From Opitutaceae bacterium (GTDB lineage: Bacteria; Verrucomicrobiota; Verrucomicrobiia; Opitutales; Opitutaceae): 64,000 nucleotides of DNA. The first letter of the stretch is position 1. Every line of letters begins with the position of its first letter. Shown one piece after another: positions 44,478 to 53,386 of the stretch. The stretch covers positions 124,001 through 188,000 of the forward strand of contig JANQKV010000001.1 of NCBI GenBank assembly GCA_028280945.1, given 5' to 3'. The notes below the pieces were generated by a model that was not told where the DNA came from, searched no databases, and saw nothing but the letters and a program-made list of their open reading frames with translations. Both the position numbers and the translations under genes were made by a program.

Positions 44478-45632
44478 GTGAAAATCGCAATCGTCTCCGA
44501 AACCTTTCCGCCTGAAGTAAATGGAGTTGCGATGACCTTCGGGGTCATTGCCGGTGAGCTGGGCCGCCGAGGTCACGAAATCAAAGTCTACCGCCCAAAC
44601 CGGGATGACCTGCCCGAGCCCGGATCGGAACCACACTATACCCAGGTCCCGATGCCGGGCATGAATATTCCAGGCTACCCCCTGTTGCGGTTGGGTTGGC
44701 CGGCTCGGGGGAAGCTCACTCGCCATTGGCGCGATGATCGGCCCGACTTGGTGCACGTGGTGACGGAAGGGCCGCTGGGAGCCACCGGCGTGAGTGCGGC
44801 CCGCGAGCTGGGGATCCCGGTGACTTCGAGCTTTCACACCAATTTCCATGCCTACACCAAGAACTACGGTTTCGCTCTGATGAACCGATTGGTCTTGGGA
44901 TGGCTGCGCCGGGTGCACAACCGCACGCGTCGCACGTTTGCCCCCACGGACGAGCTCTGCGCCGAACTGACGGAGATGGGTTTTAACGACACGTCGCTCC
45001 TTTCACGCGGCATCGACATCGCGTGTTTTTCCCCCAGTCGACGAAGCGATGAGCTTCGAGCTGAGTGGGGAGTTCAGCCCGGCGAACGGGTGGTGCTGCA
45101 TGTCGGGCGCATGGCTCCGGAAAAGAATTATGAGTTGCTGTTCAAGGTCTATGCGGCGATGCGCGAGGTGGACCCGCTGCTGAAATTTGTCCTGGCGGGC
45201 GACGGTCCGGTGAAGGACCAACTCATGGGTGAGCATCCCGAGTGCATTTTTGCCGGATTCTATTCGCGGGAGGAGATCGGACGCTACTATGCGTCGGCCG
45301 ACCTCTACATCCACGCGAGTCTTACCGAGACGTTTGGCAATGTGCTGACTGAAGCGATGGCCAGTGGCCTGGCCGTGGCGGGCTTCGATTACGCGGCCGG
45401 ACGACAGTTCATTCGCGATGGTGAAAACGGGTTGTTGGTGCCGTGCGATGACGATGAGGCGTTGATCGAGGCCGGACGCCGCCTGGCCGGAAATCGTGAC
45501 CTTTGCCTACAGCTCGGCCAAGCCGCGCGCGATGGTTTCGAAAATCAATCTTGGGAAAAAGTGATCACCAAATTTGAAAACGACCTGCTGCGTGAAGCGG
45601 GCAAACTCAACGAATCATGCGGCGCGTTTTGA
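44478..45632 (+). CDS. Glycosyltransferase family 4 (GDP-mannose-type)
   Basis: Starting at GTG 44478 (VKIAIVSETFPPEVNGVAMT), 384 residues. The two Rossmann folds are clear, with SFHTNFHAYTKNYG, the acceptor block RGIDIACFSP, HVGRMAPEKNYELLFK at the donor site, and ETFGNVLTEAMASGLAV, the EX7E motif of retaining GT4 enzymes. It resembles glycolipid mannosyl- or glucosyltransferases that act at the inner membrane. It overlaps the next gene, a GT28-type enzyme, by 16 bp, and the trio with the phosphatase suggests glycolipid synthesis. Donor and acceptor are unproven. Confidence 0.9.
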   Translation: MKIAIVSETFPPEVNGVAMTFGVIAGELGRRGHEIKVYRPNRDDLPEPGSEPHYTQVPMPGMNIPGYPLLRLGWPARGKLTRHWRDDRPDLVHVVTEGPLGATGVSAARELGIPVTSSFHTNFHAYTKNYGFALMNRLVLGWLRRVHNRTRRTFAPTDELCAELTEMGFNDTSLLSRGIDIACFSPSRRSDELRAEWGVQPGERVVLHVGRMAPEKNYELLFKVYAAMREVDPLLKFVLAGDGPVKDQLMGEHPECIFAGFYSREEIGRYYASADLYIHASLTETFGNVLTEAMASGLAVAGFDYAAGRQFIRDGENGLLVPCDDDEALIEAGRRLAGNRDLCLQLGQAARDGFENQSWEKVITKFENDLLREAGKLNESCGAF

Positions 45633-46789
45633 TTCTCTCGGCCAGCTACGGGGAAGGTCACAATGCGGCCGCCCGGAGCCTGGTGACCGCATTTGATCAA
45701 CTGCACGGCGAGGGCACGGCCGACCTGCAGGATCCTCTCGCTGAAACGGCTCCGCGGCGTGACCGGTTGGCGCGCTCGGCCTACTATTTTGCCATCAACC
45801 GTCTGCCGCGGGCTTGGAGCGCGTTTTACGCGTGGCTCGACCGCACCAAACCGCTGCCGCGGTATTTGGGCCTGCTCGAGCGGGAATCAGCGTGGCTGGA
45901 GCAACACGTCCGGGCCACCCGACCCCAGGCGGTGCTGTGCACTTATCCGATCTTTGCGTTCATCTTTCAACGCCTGGCGAAGGAGCGGGGAATCGACGTG
46001 CCACTTTACAACGTCGTGACCGACTCCATCAGCATCAACTCCATGTGGTGGCTAGCCCCCTGCGCGGGGTGGTTTTTGCCCAATGAAGACTCTGCCGAAG
46101 TCGTGCGCTCGGTGGGGACTTTGGCCGAGAAAGTCCACGTGAAGGGTTTTCCCGTGCCGCCACTCTTTGCCGACGCCAGCCAGCGACTGGAGCCTCCCAA
46201 TCTCTCCCGGGGAGCAACTCCGCGGGTGCTTTACATCATCAATTCCGGGGCCAGCCACGCTTTGGAAACCGCAACGCGTTTGATTCGGGAAACGGGCTGG
46301 GAACTCACTTTTGCGGTCGGTCGAGATAAGAACCTGCGCAAGAAAATCGCCGGGCTCGCCCAAAATCGACCCGTGCCGGTTGAGGTGCTGGGTTGGACAG
46401 ACCGGATTCCCGAGCTACTGATGACTCACCACGCCGTGATCAGCAAAGCCGGTGGCGCAACCACGCAGGAATCAATCGCCGCGCATTGCCCGATGATCGT
46501 GAATCAGGTCGTGCCCGGACAGGAGGAGGGCAACTACGAGTTGTTGCGGCGGCGTGACATTGGCGCACGAGCTGATTCACCGACTGAGATTCTCAACGCT
46601 CTACGCGGAGCATTCGCCCGCAACGCGCTGGTGTGGGAAGGCTGGCATGAACGCGTGCAACAGCTCGCCCGGCCGCGCGCGGCGCTCGACATTGCGGAGT
46701 TTGTGGCCGCCAATGGTTCCGGCTCGAACCCTGACACGGATTTCCCCCTTCAACCCATCACCTCGAACTCCTCCCCGGCTCATGGATAA
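45617..46789 (+). CDS. GT28-type glycolipid synthase (MGDG synthase/UgtP-like)
   Basis: A 390-residue protein with the MGDG-synthase N-terminal block RVLILSASYGEGHNAAARSL and the family C-terminal block VISKAGGATTQESIAAHCPMIVNQVVPGQEEGN, which binds the nucleotide sugar. Such enzymes transfer galactose or glucose onto diacylglycerol at the membrane surface. It overlaps both neighbours (16 bp with the GT4 gene, 8 bp with the phosphatase), so the three are translated together. Confidence 0.9.
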   Translation: MRRVLILSASYGEGHNAAARSLVTAFDQLHGEGTADLQDPLAETAPRRDRLARSAYYFAINRLPRAWSAFYAWLDRTKPLPRYLGLLERESAWLEQHVRATRPQAVLCTYPIFAFIFQRLAKERGIDVPLYNVVTDSISINSMWWLAPCAGWFLPNEDSAEVVRSVGTLAEKVHVKGFPVPPLFADASQRLEPPNLSRGATPRVLYIINSGASHALETATRLIRETGWELTFAVGRDKNLRKKIAGLAQNRPVPVEVLGWTDRIPELLMTHHAVISKAGGATTQESIAAHCPMIVNQVVPGQEEGNYELLRRRDIGARADSPTEILNALRGAFARNALVWEGWHERVQQLARPRAALDIAEFVAANGSGSNPDTDFPLQPITSNSSPAHG

Positions 46790-47630
46790 GAAGAACCTGC
46801 AGGTGCGAACCGTCATCATCTCGGATGTGCATCTAGGCACACCCGATTGTAAGATCGAAGAAGTGAACCACTTCCTGCGACGCGTGCGTTGCGAGAAGCT
46901 CATCCTCAACGGCGACATTATCGACGGCTGGCAGCTGCGCCGGGCCGGTCGATGGACAAAAGCCCACACCCGTTTCGTGCGCATTGTGCTCAAGAAGCTC
47001 GAAAAACGTGATACCGAAATCGTATATCTGCGGGGCAACCACGACGATGTGCTGGCCAATTTCATGCCGCTCGAATTCGAGAACCTCTCGGTCGTTGAGG
47101 ATTACGTGCACGAAGGGGCCGATCGGCGCTATCTGGTGTTGCACGGCGACGTGTTCGATACCGTGACCAAGAACTTTGTGTTCCTCGCCCACTTGGGCGA
47201 CTGGGGTTACCGGGCACTGCTCAAACTCAACCGCGTTTACAACCATTGGCGGGCTTGGCGTGGCAAGGAATACTGGTCGCTCAGCAAGGCCATCAAGGCG
47301 CGGGTGAAAGAGGCCGTGAATCACGTGTCCAATTTCGAGGATCACATCGCTCAGCTTGCCAAGCAGCGTCACTGCAACGGTGTCATGTGCGGTCACATTC
47401 ACACCCCGGCCGACAAGATGCTGGGTGACGTGCATTACCTTAACTCCGGCGACTGGGTCGAGTCTCTCACGGCGATCGTGGAGCATCTGGACGGACGTTT
47501 TGAACTCATCGAATTTGGCGACTTCACGAAGCGTTTCCCCATGCCCGACCAGCAGGAGCCGGAGGAATTGGTGCCCTTGCTGGAGATCAACACCAAGGAG
47601 CCCGAGTCGCCCAATGCATTGGCCGGGTGA
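46782..47630 (+). CDS. Metallophosphatase, UDP-2,3-diacylglucosamine hydrolase-like
   Basis: A 282-residue calcineurin-fold phosphoesterase. Metal motifs are ISDVHLG (D15, H17), GDIID (from 44), GNHDD (85-89) and CGHIHTPAD, with HGD in between. The sequence is nearer to the YbbF/LpxH-like family that includes stand-alone glycolipid phosphatases than to LpxH itself. It ends the glycolipid operon and may dephosphorylate a lipid or sugar-phosphate intermediate. The frame is open upstream inside the previous gene, but ATG 46782 gives the proper start. Confidence 0.88.
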   Translation: MDKKNLQVRTVIISDVHLGTPDCKIEEVNHFLRRVRCEKLILNGDIIDGWQLRRAGRWTKAHTRFVRIVLKKLEKRDTEIVYLRGNHDDVLANFMPLEFENLSVVEDYVHEGADRRYLVLHGDVFDTVTKNFVFLAHLGDWGYRALLKLNRVYNHWRAWRGKEYWSLSKAIKARVKEAVNHVSNFEDHIAQLAKQRHCNGVMCGHIHTPADKMLGDVHYLNSGDWVESLTAIVEHLDGRFELIEFGDFTKRFPMPDQQEPEELVPLLEINTKEPESPNALAG

Positions 47631-47667
47631 TACAAAACGCGACCAAATCGCAATCGGGTAAAACATC

Positions 47668-47718
47668 GTTCCACCAACCTGCAATGTTCGTATTACGAAC
47701 ATTGCAGGTTGGTGGAAC
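47668..47718. repeat. Perfect 51-bp palindrome
   Basis: Two 25-base arms, exact reverse complements, flank a single central base at 47693. It lies between converging genes. On the minus strand the stem is followed by GATGTTTTA, a weak T tract, so it may end one or both operons. Its core TGTTCGTATTACGAACA recurs at 47800-47824. Confidence 0.8.
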
Positions 47719-47799
47719 CCCTTGCATGAACGTTCGCTTCAGGCTTCGTCACCTCGTAGTGGTCGCTTAACACCAATCAATCAACGGCCTATTCCGAAA

Positions 47800-47824
47800 T
47801 GAATGTTCGTATTACGAACATTCA
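47800..47824. repeat. 25-bp palindrome sharing the core of the 51-bp palindrome
   Basis: Twelve-base arms around one central base, containing the same 17-base core as the palindrome 107 bases to the left. The outer arms differ between the two, so the core rather than the whole stem is what is shared. This could be a protein-binding site or a repeated terminator-like element. Confidence 0.75.
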
Positions 47825-47911
47825 CCGCGGTGGAGTTATTGCGTAATCGGTCACTTCAGGGGCAAAGCCAGGGGCGCTGGCTACCGAGTGCCAGGGCGTA
47901 GGTTTGTAGTT

Positions 47912-49825
47912 TTACGCCTGGGCCAGGCGGGTTGCACTGAGCCACTTGCTCCGGGGCACGTAGGCCAGGGCAATGATGGCCAGATTCGCGGCCACAAAGG
48001 CAACGAGGGCGTTAAACGCAGCGTCCATGAACCCATAGCTGTGCAGGCCGACACCCAGCATGTTGGTCCCGAACCAGCTCCAACTCGTCACGATGTTGCC
48101 AAAAATCGCCATGGCCATGATGCCGCGCGCGCGCGCCAAACCACCCCAGCGGGCGTGCAGGATGATCGCGTTCCACATCACGATGAGCAGCGCCCCGTTT
48201 TCCTTGGGGTCCCAGCCCCAAAAGCGGCCCCAGGACTGGTCGGCCCAGATCCCACCCAGGATGGTGCCCACCAGGCTGAAGAGGGTCGCAAAACATACGA
48301 TGCCGTAGACCATCCGTTCCATGATCTTGGACGTGTCGCGGTCCAGAGACCGGGTCAAAACGCCACGGAAAACGTAGATGATGGCCAGGAACCCCGCCAG
48401 GAACGTGGCCGAATACCCGATGGTGATCACGATGACGTGGGTCGCCAACCAGAAGTTGGAATCGAGCACCGCGCGCATCATCTCCAGGGTGTCACCCGAA
48501 AGCGAAAGCTGATGTGCCACAATCATGGTGGCGAAACCGGTCAAGCCGCCCGCCGTCGCCCCGATGGCATTGGGATAAACACGTTCCAGGAACAGGCAGA
48601 GAGCGACCGAGCCCCAGCCGACGAACAAGGCGGAAGAGTAGAGGTTGGTCACCGGCGGGCGGCCTTCCAGCCACATGCGGGTGATGATCCCGGCAGTCGT
48701 AGCGATCCACGCCAGCCACAACACGTAGTAAGCGGATTTTTGCAGTGCTTCGGGCCAGACCAGCCACGAGGCGATCGCGACCAGAAAAACAAAAACGTAA
48801 AGCAGCAGGCTGAGGTAAAAGGGTTCGGTCTGGTTGAATGCCCGCTCTGTATTCGCCTTCTTCATCTGGTCACCGAACTTGGTGTCCAGTTGGGCGGTAT
48901 AGAGACCTACGATGGTGTTGAACGTTTCGGGAGTCTGGTCGCGCCACGAGCGGGCCATTCCCGCGTAGGCCAGAGCGTAGGGATTGACCAATCCGCTTTG
49001 GAAGGAATTGAGCAGCGCGCGACCGGTTTTCTGCCAGTTGTGGTCGGACGTATCCTCACCCAGCGGGGGCAGGGGGATCAGGTAGGCCATCTGGTCCATC
49101 GCCAGAAACATTTGGCCGACATCAATCATGCGGCTGGCCAGTTCCTCGTCGTGTTCCTCGCCATTGGAGCGGGCCCGCACGGCGGCAATGCCCTCGGCAA
49201 AGTTATCCTGCAGGGACTGCAGGGTGGTCAGAAAGTCCTCATCTCCCGGAAAAACCGCGCTGTGTTTGAGCTGCTGGTAGAGGACCAACTTGCTGCGCAG
49301 CTTTACGATGGCGCGCTGAAAGCTGTCGCGTTGGGGCGCTTCCAGCGAAGCGGCCAGTTCCCCCTGACGATCGATCTCGGCCAGGAATGGCGCCAGTTGG
49401 TCGAACGAGAACCGGCTGTAATGGGAAGGCGCAAAACCCAGCACCGCCATGAACCGAACAAACGCACTCTCGTAAACGCGCTTACGGGTCTCCTCATCCT
49501 GGCCAATCATCTGCAGCACATCCAGGTTATCGATCCGGAAAGTGCGGTAGGTGTCGGCCACTTCGGGGCGGAAGAGCACGTCGAGCAACCACTGGTTCGG
49601 GGTGAGCTTGCCGCCATCGGCCAGGTAGACGGTCTGGCGGGCCTGCAGGCTCAACAGGGTGGTGCGCCCCACTGTATCCAATGGCTTGATACGCCCGTCC
49701 GCCAGGACGGGCAGCCGACCGAATCCATCGAGATCAAACTCGGTGTCCGGGCCGGGGGCAAACGCCGTGCGCGCCACCAGCAACAGCGCCGCGATCACCG
49801 CGAGAATGGGAATGAACCGTTTCAT
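47912..49825 (-). CDS. ccsA: Cytochrome c biogenesis protein CcsA/ResC
   Basis: A 637-residue membrane protein. The N-terminal half is a large extracytoplasmic domain after one helix, as in the longer CcsA forms; the C-terminal half has about eight helices and the haem-handling WWD motif WGRFWGWDPKENGAL, with flanking histidines in VAHQLS and LATHVIV. It exports haem and, with ResB, attaches it to apocytochromes c (System II). It overlaps resB by 4 bp. The ATG at 49825 gives MKRFIPILAVIAALLL, a proper first helix. Confidence 0.93.
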   Translation of the reverse strand: MKRFIPILAVIAALLLVARTAFAPGPDTEFDLDGFGRLPVLADGRIKPLDTVGRTTLLSLQARQTVYLADGGKLTPNQWLLDVLFRPEVADTYRTFRIDNLDVLQMIGQDEETRKRVYESAFVRFMAVLGFAPSHYSRFSFDQLAPFLAEIDRQGELAASLEAPQRDSFQRAIVKLRSKLVLYQQLKHSAVFPGDEDFLTTLQSLQDNFAEGIAAVRARSNGEEHDEELASRMIDVGQMFLAMDQMAYLIPLPPLGEDTSDHNWQKTGRALLNSFQSGLVNPYALAYAGMARSWRDQTPETFNTIVGLYTAQLDTKFGDQMKKANTERAFNQTEPFYLSLLLYVFVFLVAIASWLVWPEALQKSAYYVLWLAWIATTAGIITRMWLEGRPPVTNLYSSALFVGWGSVALCLFLERVYPNAIGATAGGLTGFATMIVAHQLSLSGDTLEMMRAVLDSNFWLATHVIVITIGYSATFLAGFLAIIYVFRGVLTRSLDRDTSKIMERMVYGIVCFATLFSLVGTILGGIWADQSWGRFWGWDPKENGALLIVMWNAIILHARWGGLARARGIMAMAIFGNIVTSWSWFGTNMLGVGLHSYGFMDAAFNALVAFVAANLAIIALAYVPRSKWLSATRLAQA

Positions 49826-51006
49826 GTCGCGGATGCCGCCCGGCGGCGCTGGGAAAATTTGTAGAGGTGCATGGTGAACTGCCACGTCAGACCGAGGGTC
49901 ATCAGGAGGCACGCGATGTAAGGAAGGGCCCGGCCGGGATTGCGGACGACCTGCAGCACGCTGAACCCATTGGCGCTGTCCATCTGGTATTGGTAAAAGG
50001 TGTAGCCCTGGTAGCGCAGCGGATGGTTCATGTAGATGAGCGACTCCCGGTCTTCGCTGCCGTCGAGGGCGGTGACGCGAACCAGTGAGGAAAAGTTTTT
50101 CGGAATGTTGGAACCCGCGTAGACGTCGTGGCTCAGTTCGATCAGGTTGACGGCGAAGTCCTTGTATTCCCGCTCAAACCGGAAGGCGATTTCCCAGCTT
50201 TGGCCGGCATACTGAAAAGGTTGTGGCGCAATCAGCATGGGTGAGACCAACCATGTGCCGAGCGACCCCTCCGTCCCCACGAGCTCAACCAGGGCGGTGG
50301 GCAGATTGCGTTCCTGGTCGTTGTAGGAAAGCGGCAGTGGTGAAATCCCCAGGCGTGGGCCGATGCCCATGGTCGAGAAATTCGGCGCGAGCGCTGATTG
50401 ATCGATTCCCTCAGGCAATGAGCTGAGCATGCCGATGTTGGCGTTGGGATAGTAGGCCCGGGGAATAATCTGGAAGGGCAGCTTCCCGTGTTGCACCGGC
50501 TGCTGGTCGGCGATGAACGACTCGGGAATCGCCACCACGTCATCGTGGTCGGGATCGCTTTTGTTGATCAAGACGACCTCGTTGCGTCGGAAGCTCTCGG
50601 AATAGCTGCGGGTTTCCCCTTCCTCCAGGCGCAACGAAAAGTCCTCCTGCAGCAGGCCGGTGATCAACTCTCCCACCAACAGTACGATGAGACCAAAGTG
50701 GGTGAGGTGAATGCCCGCCTTTTTCCACTCCAGCTTGAAGCGCGTGAGGTGGGCCGCCAACAGGTTGATCATCAGGAACCCTCCGATCAAATAGCCTCCC
50801 GGCATCACCGGAACGGGAATTTCCGTGCCGGGAAAATTCGCGAGGACAAAGAAGCTTTTGAAGAACTTTTCCTGTACGCCGTAAATGCCCAGGTTCACCT
50901 GGGCGAGGGTCGCGACGAACACGAGCACCATGGAAAAGGCCAGCAACGCGACGGTCAGTTTCAGCGAACTGAAGAAGACAACAAAGGACTTGGTTACTTC
51001 GTTCAC
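49822..51006 (-). CDS. resB: Cytochrome c biogenesis protein ResB/Ccs1
   Basis: A 394-residue protein with helices near residues 15-35, 68-85, 100-118 and 365-382 and a large periplasmic domain between the third and last. The blocks FFSSLKLTVALLAFSMVLVFVATLAQ and LIYMNHPLRYQGYTFYQYQ are typical of ResB. It is the partner of CcsA in System II cytochrome c maturation. It follows the lipoprotein gene by 8 bp and overlaps ccsA by 4 bp. Confidence 0.93.
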   Translation of the reverse strand: MNEVTKSFVVFFSSLKLTVALLAFSMVLVFVATLAQVNLGIYGVQEKFFKSFFVLANFPGTEIPVPVMPGGYLIGGFLMINLLAAHLTRFKLEWKKAGIHLTHFGLIVLLVGELITGLLQEDFSLRLEEGETRSYSESFRRNEVVLINKSDPDHDDVVAIPESFIADQQPVQHGKLPFQIIPRAYYPNANIGMLSSLPEGIDQSALAPNFSTMGIGPRLGISPLPLSYNDQERNLPTALVELVGTEGSLGTWLVSPMLIAPQPFQYAGQSWEIAFRFEREYKDFAVNLIELSHDVYAGSNIPKNFSSLVRVTALDGSEDRESLIYMNHPLRYQGYTFYQYQMDSANGFSVLQVVRNPGRALPYIACLLMTLGLTWQFTMHLYKFSQRRRAASAT

Positions 51007-51013
51007 GGGCAGA

Positions 51014-51598
51014 TTAATCCTGGGCGGGCGCGACGGAAGCGACGAAGGCGCGGAAGTTTGCGTTTTCGGCTGCCACGAGATCGGCCGGCCCCATCAACTT
51101 GATGAACCATGACTCGGTACCGAAGCTAAAAATCGCCCCGTCTATGCGAGTGGGTTCACCGTTGGACTGACCGGTCATAGTGACGATATCGATGTGGAAA
51201 TGAGCGGTATCGGTGTGCTCGACGGACGCATCGATTTCGGCCGAGGTCAGGGCGGGCAGGCCAACCTGACCCCTCCAGCGATTCACGTTGGCGGCGAGTC
51301 CTCCGACGTTCCCGGGAAACGCGATCACCGAAAGGTCGGCCGTCTGGCCATTTTCCCCCTCGATGGCGAAGCTGCCGCGTCTCATCCCGGTTGCCCCCAA
51401 ATCATTCCAGTGATCGGGCGCGTTCCAAGTGAGCATACCACCGCCCTCCGGGGTGGCCGGGGCGTTCAGTCCCGGCACGGCCAGACTGGTTTCTTTGGGC
51501 ACGCGATAAGACGTCACTTCGTCACGGCCGCAGCCGGCGAAGATGATCGCAAAAACCAAGAAAAGGGGGGCCAGACGGGCAGGCATCCGACCACTCAT
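51014..51598 (-). CDS. Lipoprotein at the head of the cytochrome c maturation operon
   Basis: A 194-residue protein with a clear lipobox (VFAIIFAGC) after ATG 51598. The mature part has GGGMLTWNAPDHWNDLGATGMRRGSFAI and FIKLMGPADLVAAENANFRAFVAS, a pattern I have seen called a hypothetical periplasmic domain in Verrucomicrobiota but cannot name with certainty. Its 8-bp distance from resB suggests a role in or near cytochrome c maturation. No cysteines other than the lipidated one stand out, so a thioredoxin role is unlikely. Confidence 0.8.
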   Translation of the reverse strand: MSGRMPARLAPLFLVFAIIFAGCGRDEVTSYRVPKETSLAVPGLNAPATPEGGGMLTWNAPDHWNDLGATGMRRGSFAIEGENGQTADLSVIAFPGNVGGLAANVNRWRGQVGLPALTSAEIDASVEHTDTAHFHIDIVTMTGQSNGEPTRIDGAIFSFGTESWFIKLMGPADLVAAENANFRAFVASVAPAQD

Positions 51599-51715
51599 TC
51601 GGTTTACGGGGCTAAATTCAACCCAATCCGAACAAGTATCAGCGAGGGCGCAGGCCGGGATTAGATCAGTGCGGGTGGGCTTGTCTTGCCTTCGCGACCT
51701 CCTGATGTTGTCGCC

Positions 51716-53386
51716 ATGACGATCAAGCTGCTCGGCGATACCGCACTTCTCATTGAGGTTGCCGAGCAACCCGGGGAGGCCGCCCTGACCGAAGTGCAAC
51801 GGGTGGCGCAGGGGCTGCAGCAAGGTGCTCATGGGGGAATCCGCGAAATCGTGCCTGCCCTGACCACGGTCGGAGTGCACCTCCAGCCGAGCCAGCGACT
51901 GGGCCCTCTCCGCGCTTGGGTGGAGGAGCTTCTCAGAGATTTGCCAACGCAAGCCGAGGCGGATGTGGCGGCAACACGTGTCCGGGAGATTCCGGTGCGC
52001 TACGGGGGCAACGCAGGTCCCGATTTGGAGCGAGTGGCTCGACACACCGGGTTGCCCCAGAGAGAGATTATCGAGCGCCATGTGGCCGGTCGCTATCGGG
52101 TCGCGGCGATGGGATTTGCCCCCGGGTTTCCCTACCTCATCGGACTTGATCCCGATTTGGCCTGTCCCCGGCTAGATTCCCCGCGAAGGGAGGTTCCGTC
52201 CGGATCGGTTGGCATTGGCGGGGCTCAAACCGGAGTTTATCCGCAGGCATTACCGGGTGGCTGGAACCTGATCGGTCGCACCCCTCGGACGCTTTTTGAT
52301 CCGACCCGGCCGGAACCCGCCTGGTTGCGCGTGGGTGATGAAGTGCGATTTGTGCCGACCAAGGACCTGGCTCCGCGTGAACCAACCGCTGCCGGTCCGA
52401 GCGCCCGTCCGCCGATCGACGGGCAGGGGTGGATCGAAGTTGAATCGGGCGGGGTGCAGGCCACGGTTCAGGACCTGGGGCGCTGGGGTTACCAGAGCCT
52501 GGGGGTGTGCGTCGGCGGTGCGGTTAATCCGCGGGCCGCTGCCGTCGCCAATCTGTTGGTGGGAAATGATCGCAGCGCTGCAGTGATCGAATGGGCCCTG
52601 CGCGGGCCGCGGTTGCGGTTTAATGACTCCCGGGTGATTGCGATCGCGGGAGCCTCGGTATTGGATCGACCACTCGGGCAACCGTTTTTGGTCCAGGCCG
52701 GCGAAGTTGTGGATTTGCGCAATGCTGGAGCCAACGGGCGAGGGTATCTGGCTGTCAGTGGCGGTGTGGCGGTCCCGCCGGTTTTGGGTTCGGCGAGCAC
52801 GCACCTGGGAACAGGGTTTGGCGGTTGGCAGGGACGAACCTTGCGGGCGGGCGATCAATTGTCGCTGGGCAAGCCGGCGGCCGTTGATTTCAAACCCGGT
52901 TGGCGGGTGCCGGAGGTATGGATCGGGGGCGATCAACCGGAACACGTTGCGGTCCGGGTGCTGCGGGGACCTGAAGCCGAGGCGCTGGGGGAAAAGGCGT
53001 GGCATGCCTTCATCGGCCAGATGTTCACCCTTACTCCCGATTCCAACCGCATGGGCATGCGTCTGCGCGGCCGGCCGATCGAACCGGAACAACCGGTGGA
53101 ATTGGTTTCACAACCGGTCGCCTGGGGCACGGTGCAACTCCCGCCCAACGGCCAGCCCGTGGTCCTGATGTCGGATCGCCAATCGCTGGGCGGTTACCCC
53201 CGGATTGCCAGCGTGATTTCCGCAGACTTGGCGACTTTGGCACAGGTGCCTTTGGGGCGGGCGGTGCGTTTTATTGAAACGGATGAAACCGAAGCGGAAG
53301 CGTTGCGTTGGGAAGAGCAACGCGACCTCGGCATGCTCGCCATGGCGACACGGCAACGATTGATTTTCTCAAAACGAGAATCGTGA
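51716..53386 (+). CDS. 5-Oxoprolinase subunits B and C, fused (PxpBC)
   Basis: A 556-residue fusion. The first ~225 residues are PxpB (KipI-like): VRYGGNAGPDLERVARHTGL, MGFAPGFPYLIGLDP and SVGIGGAQTGVYPQALPGGWNLIGRTP. The rest is PxpC (KipA-like): DLGRWGYQSLGVCVGGAVNPRAAAVANLLVGN and LMSDRQSLGGYPRIASVISADL. Together with PxpA it hydrolyses 5-oxoproline to glutamate using ATP. It starts at ATG 51716 and its stop overlaps the pxpA start (TGATG). In many bacteria B and C are separate genes. Confidence 0.93.
   Translation: MTIKLLGDTALLIEVAEQPGEAALTEVQRVAQGLQQGAHGGIREIVPALTTVGVHLQPSQRLGPLRAWVEELLRDLPTQAEADVAATRVREIPVRYGGNAGPDLERVARHTGLPQREIIERHVAGRYRVAAMGFAPGFPYLIGLDPDLACPRLDSPRREVPSGSVGIGGAQTGVYPQALPGGWNLIGRTPRTLFDPTRPEPAWLRVGDEVRFVPTKDLAPREPTAAGPSARPPIDGQGWIEVESGGVQATVQDLGRWGYQSLGVCVGGAVNPRAAAVANLLVGNDRSAAVIEWALRGPRLRFNDSRVIAIAGASVLDRPLGQPFLVQAGEVVDLRNAGANGRGYLAVSGGVAVPPVLGSASTHLGTGFGGWQGRTLRAGDQLSLGKPAAVDFKPGWRVPEVWIGGDQPEHVAVRVLRGPEAEALGEKAWHAFIGQMFTLTPDSNRMGMRLRGRPIEPEQPVELVSQPVAWGTVQLPPNGQPVVLMSDRQSLGGYPRIASVISADLATLAQVPLGRAVRFIETDETEAEALRWEEQRDLGMLAMATRQRLIFSKRES

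Noticed and set aside
47720..47800. Possible integron attC site (a GCTTAAC core-like string near the palindromes)
   Set aside because: No matching GTTRRRY partner at the right distance, no integrase and no cassette array are present.
47668..47824. LexA operator (TGTTC-N4-GAACA type) in the palindromes
   Set aside because: The half-sites TGTTC and GAACA are separated by 7 bases, not 4, and the sites lie between convergent genes rather than at a promoter.
47888..49864. A 658-codon open frame on the plus strand
   Set aside because: It lies wholly antisense to ccsA, has no family features, and is Arg/Gln/Gly/His-rich as expected for the antisense of a GC-rich membrane-protein gene.
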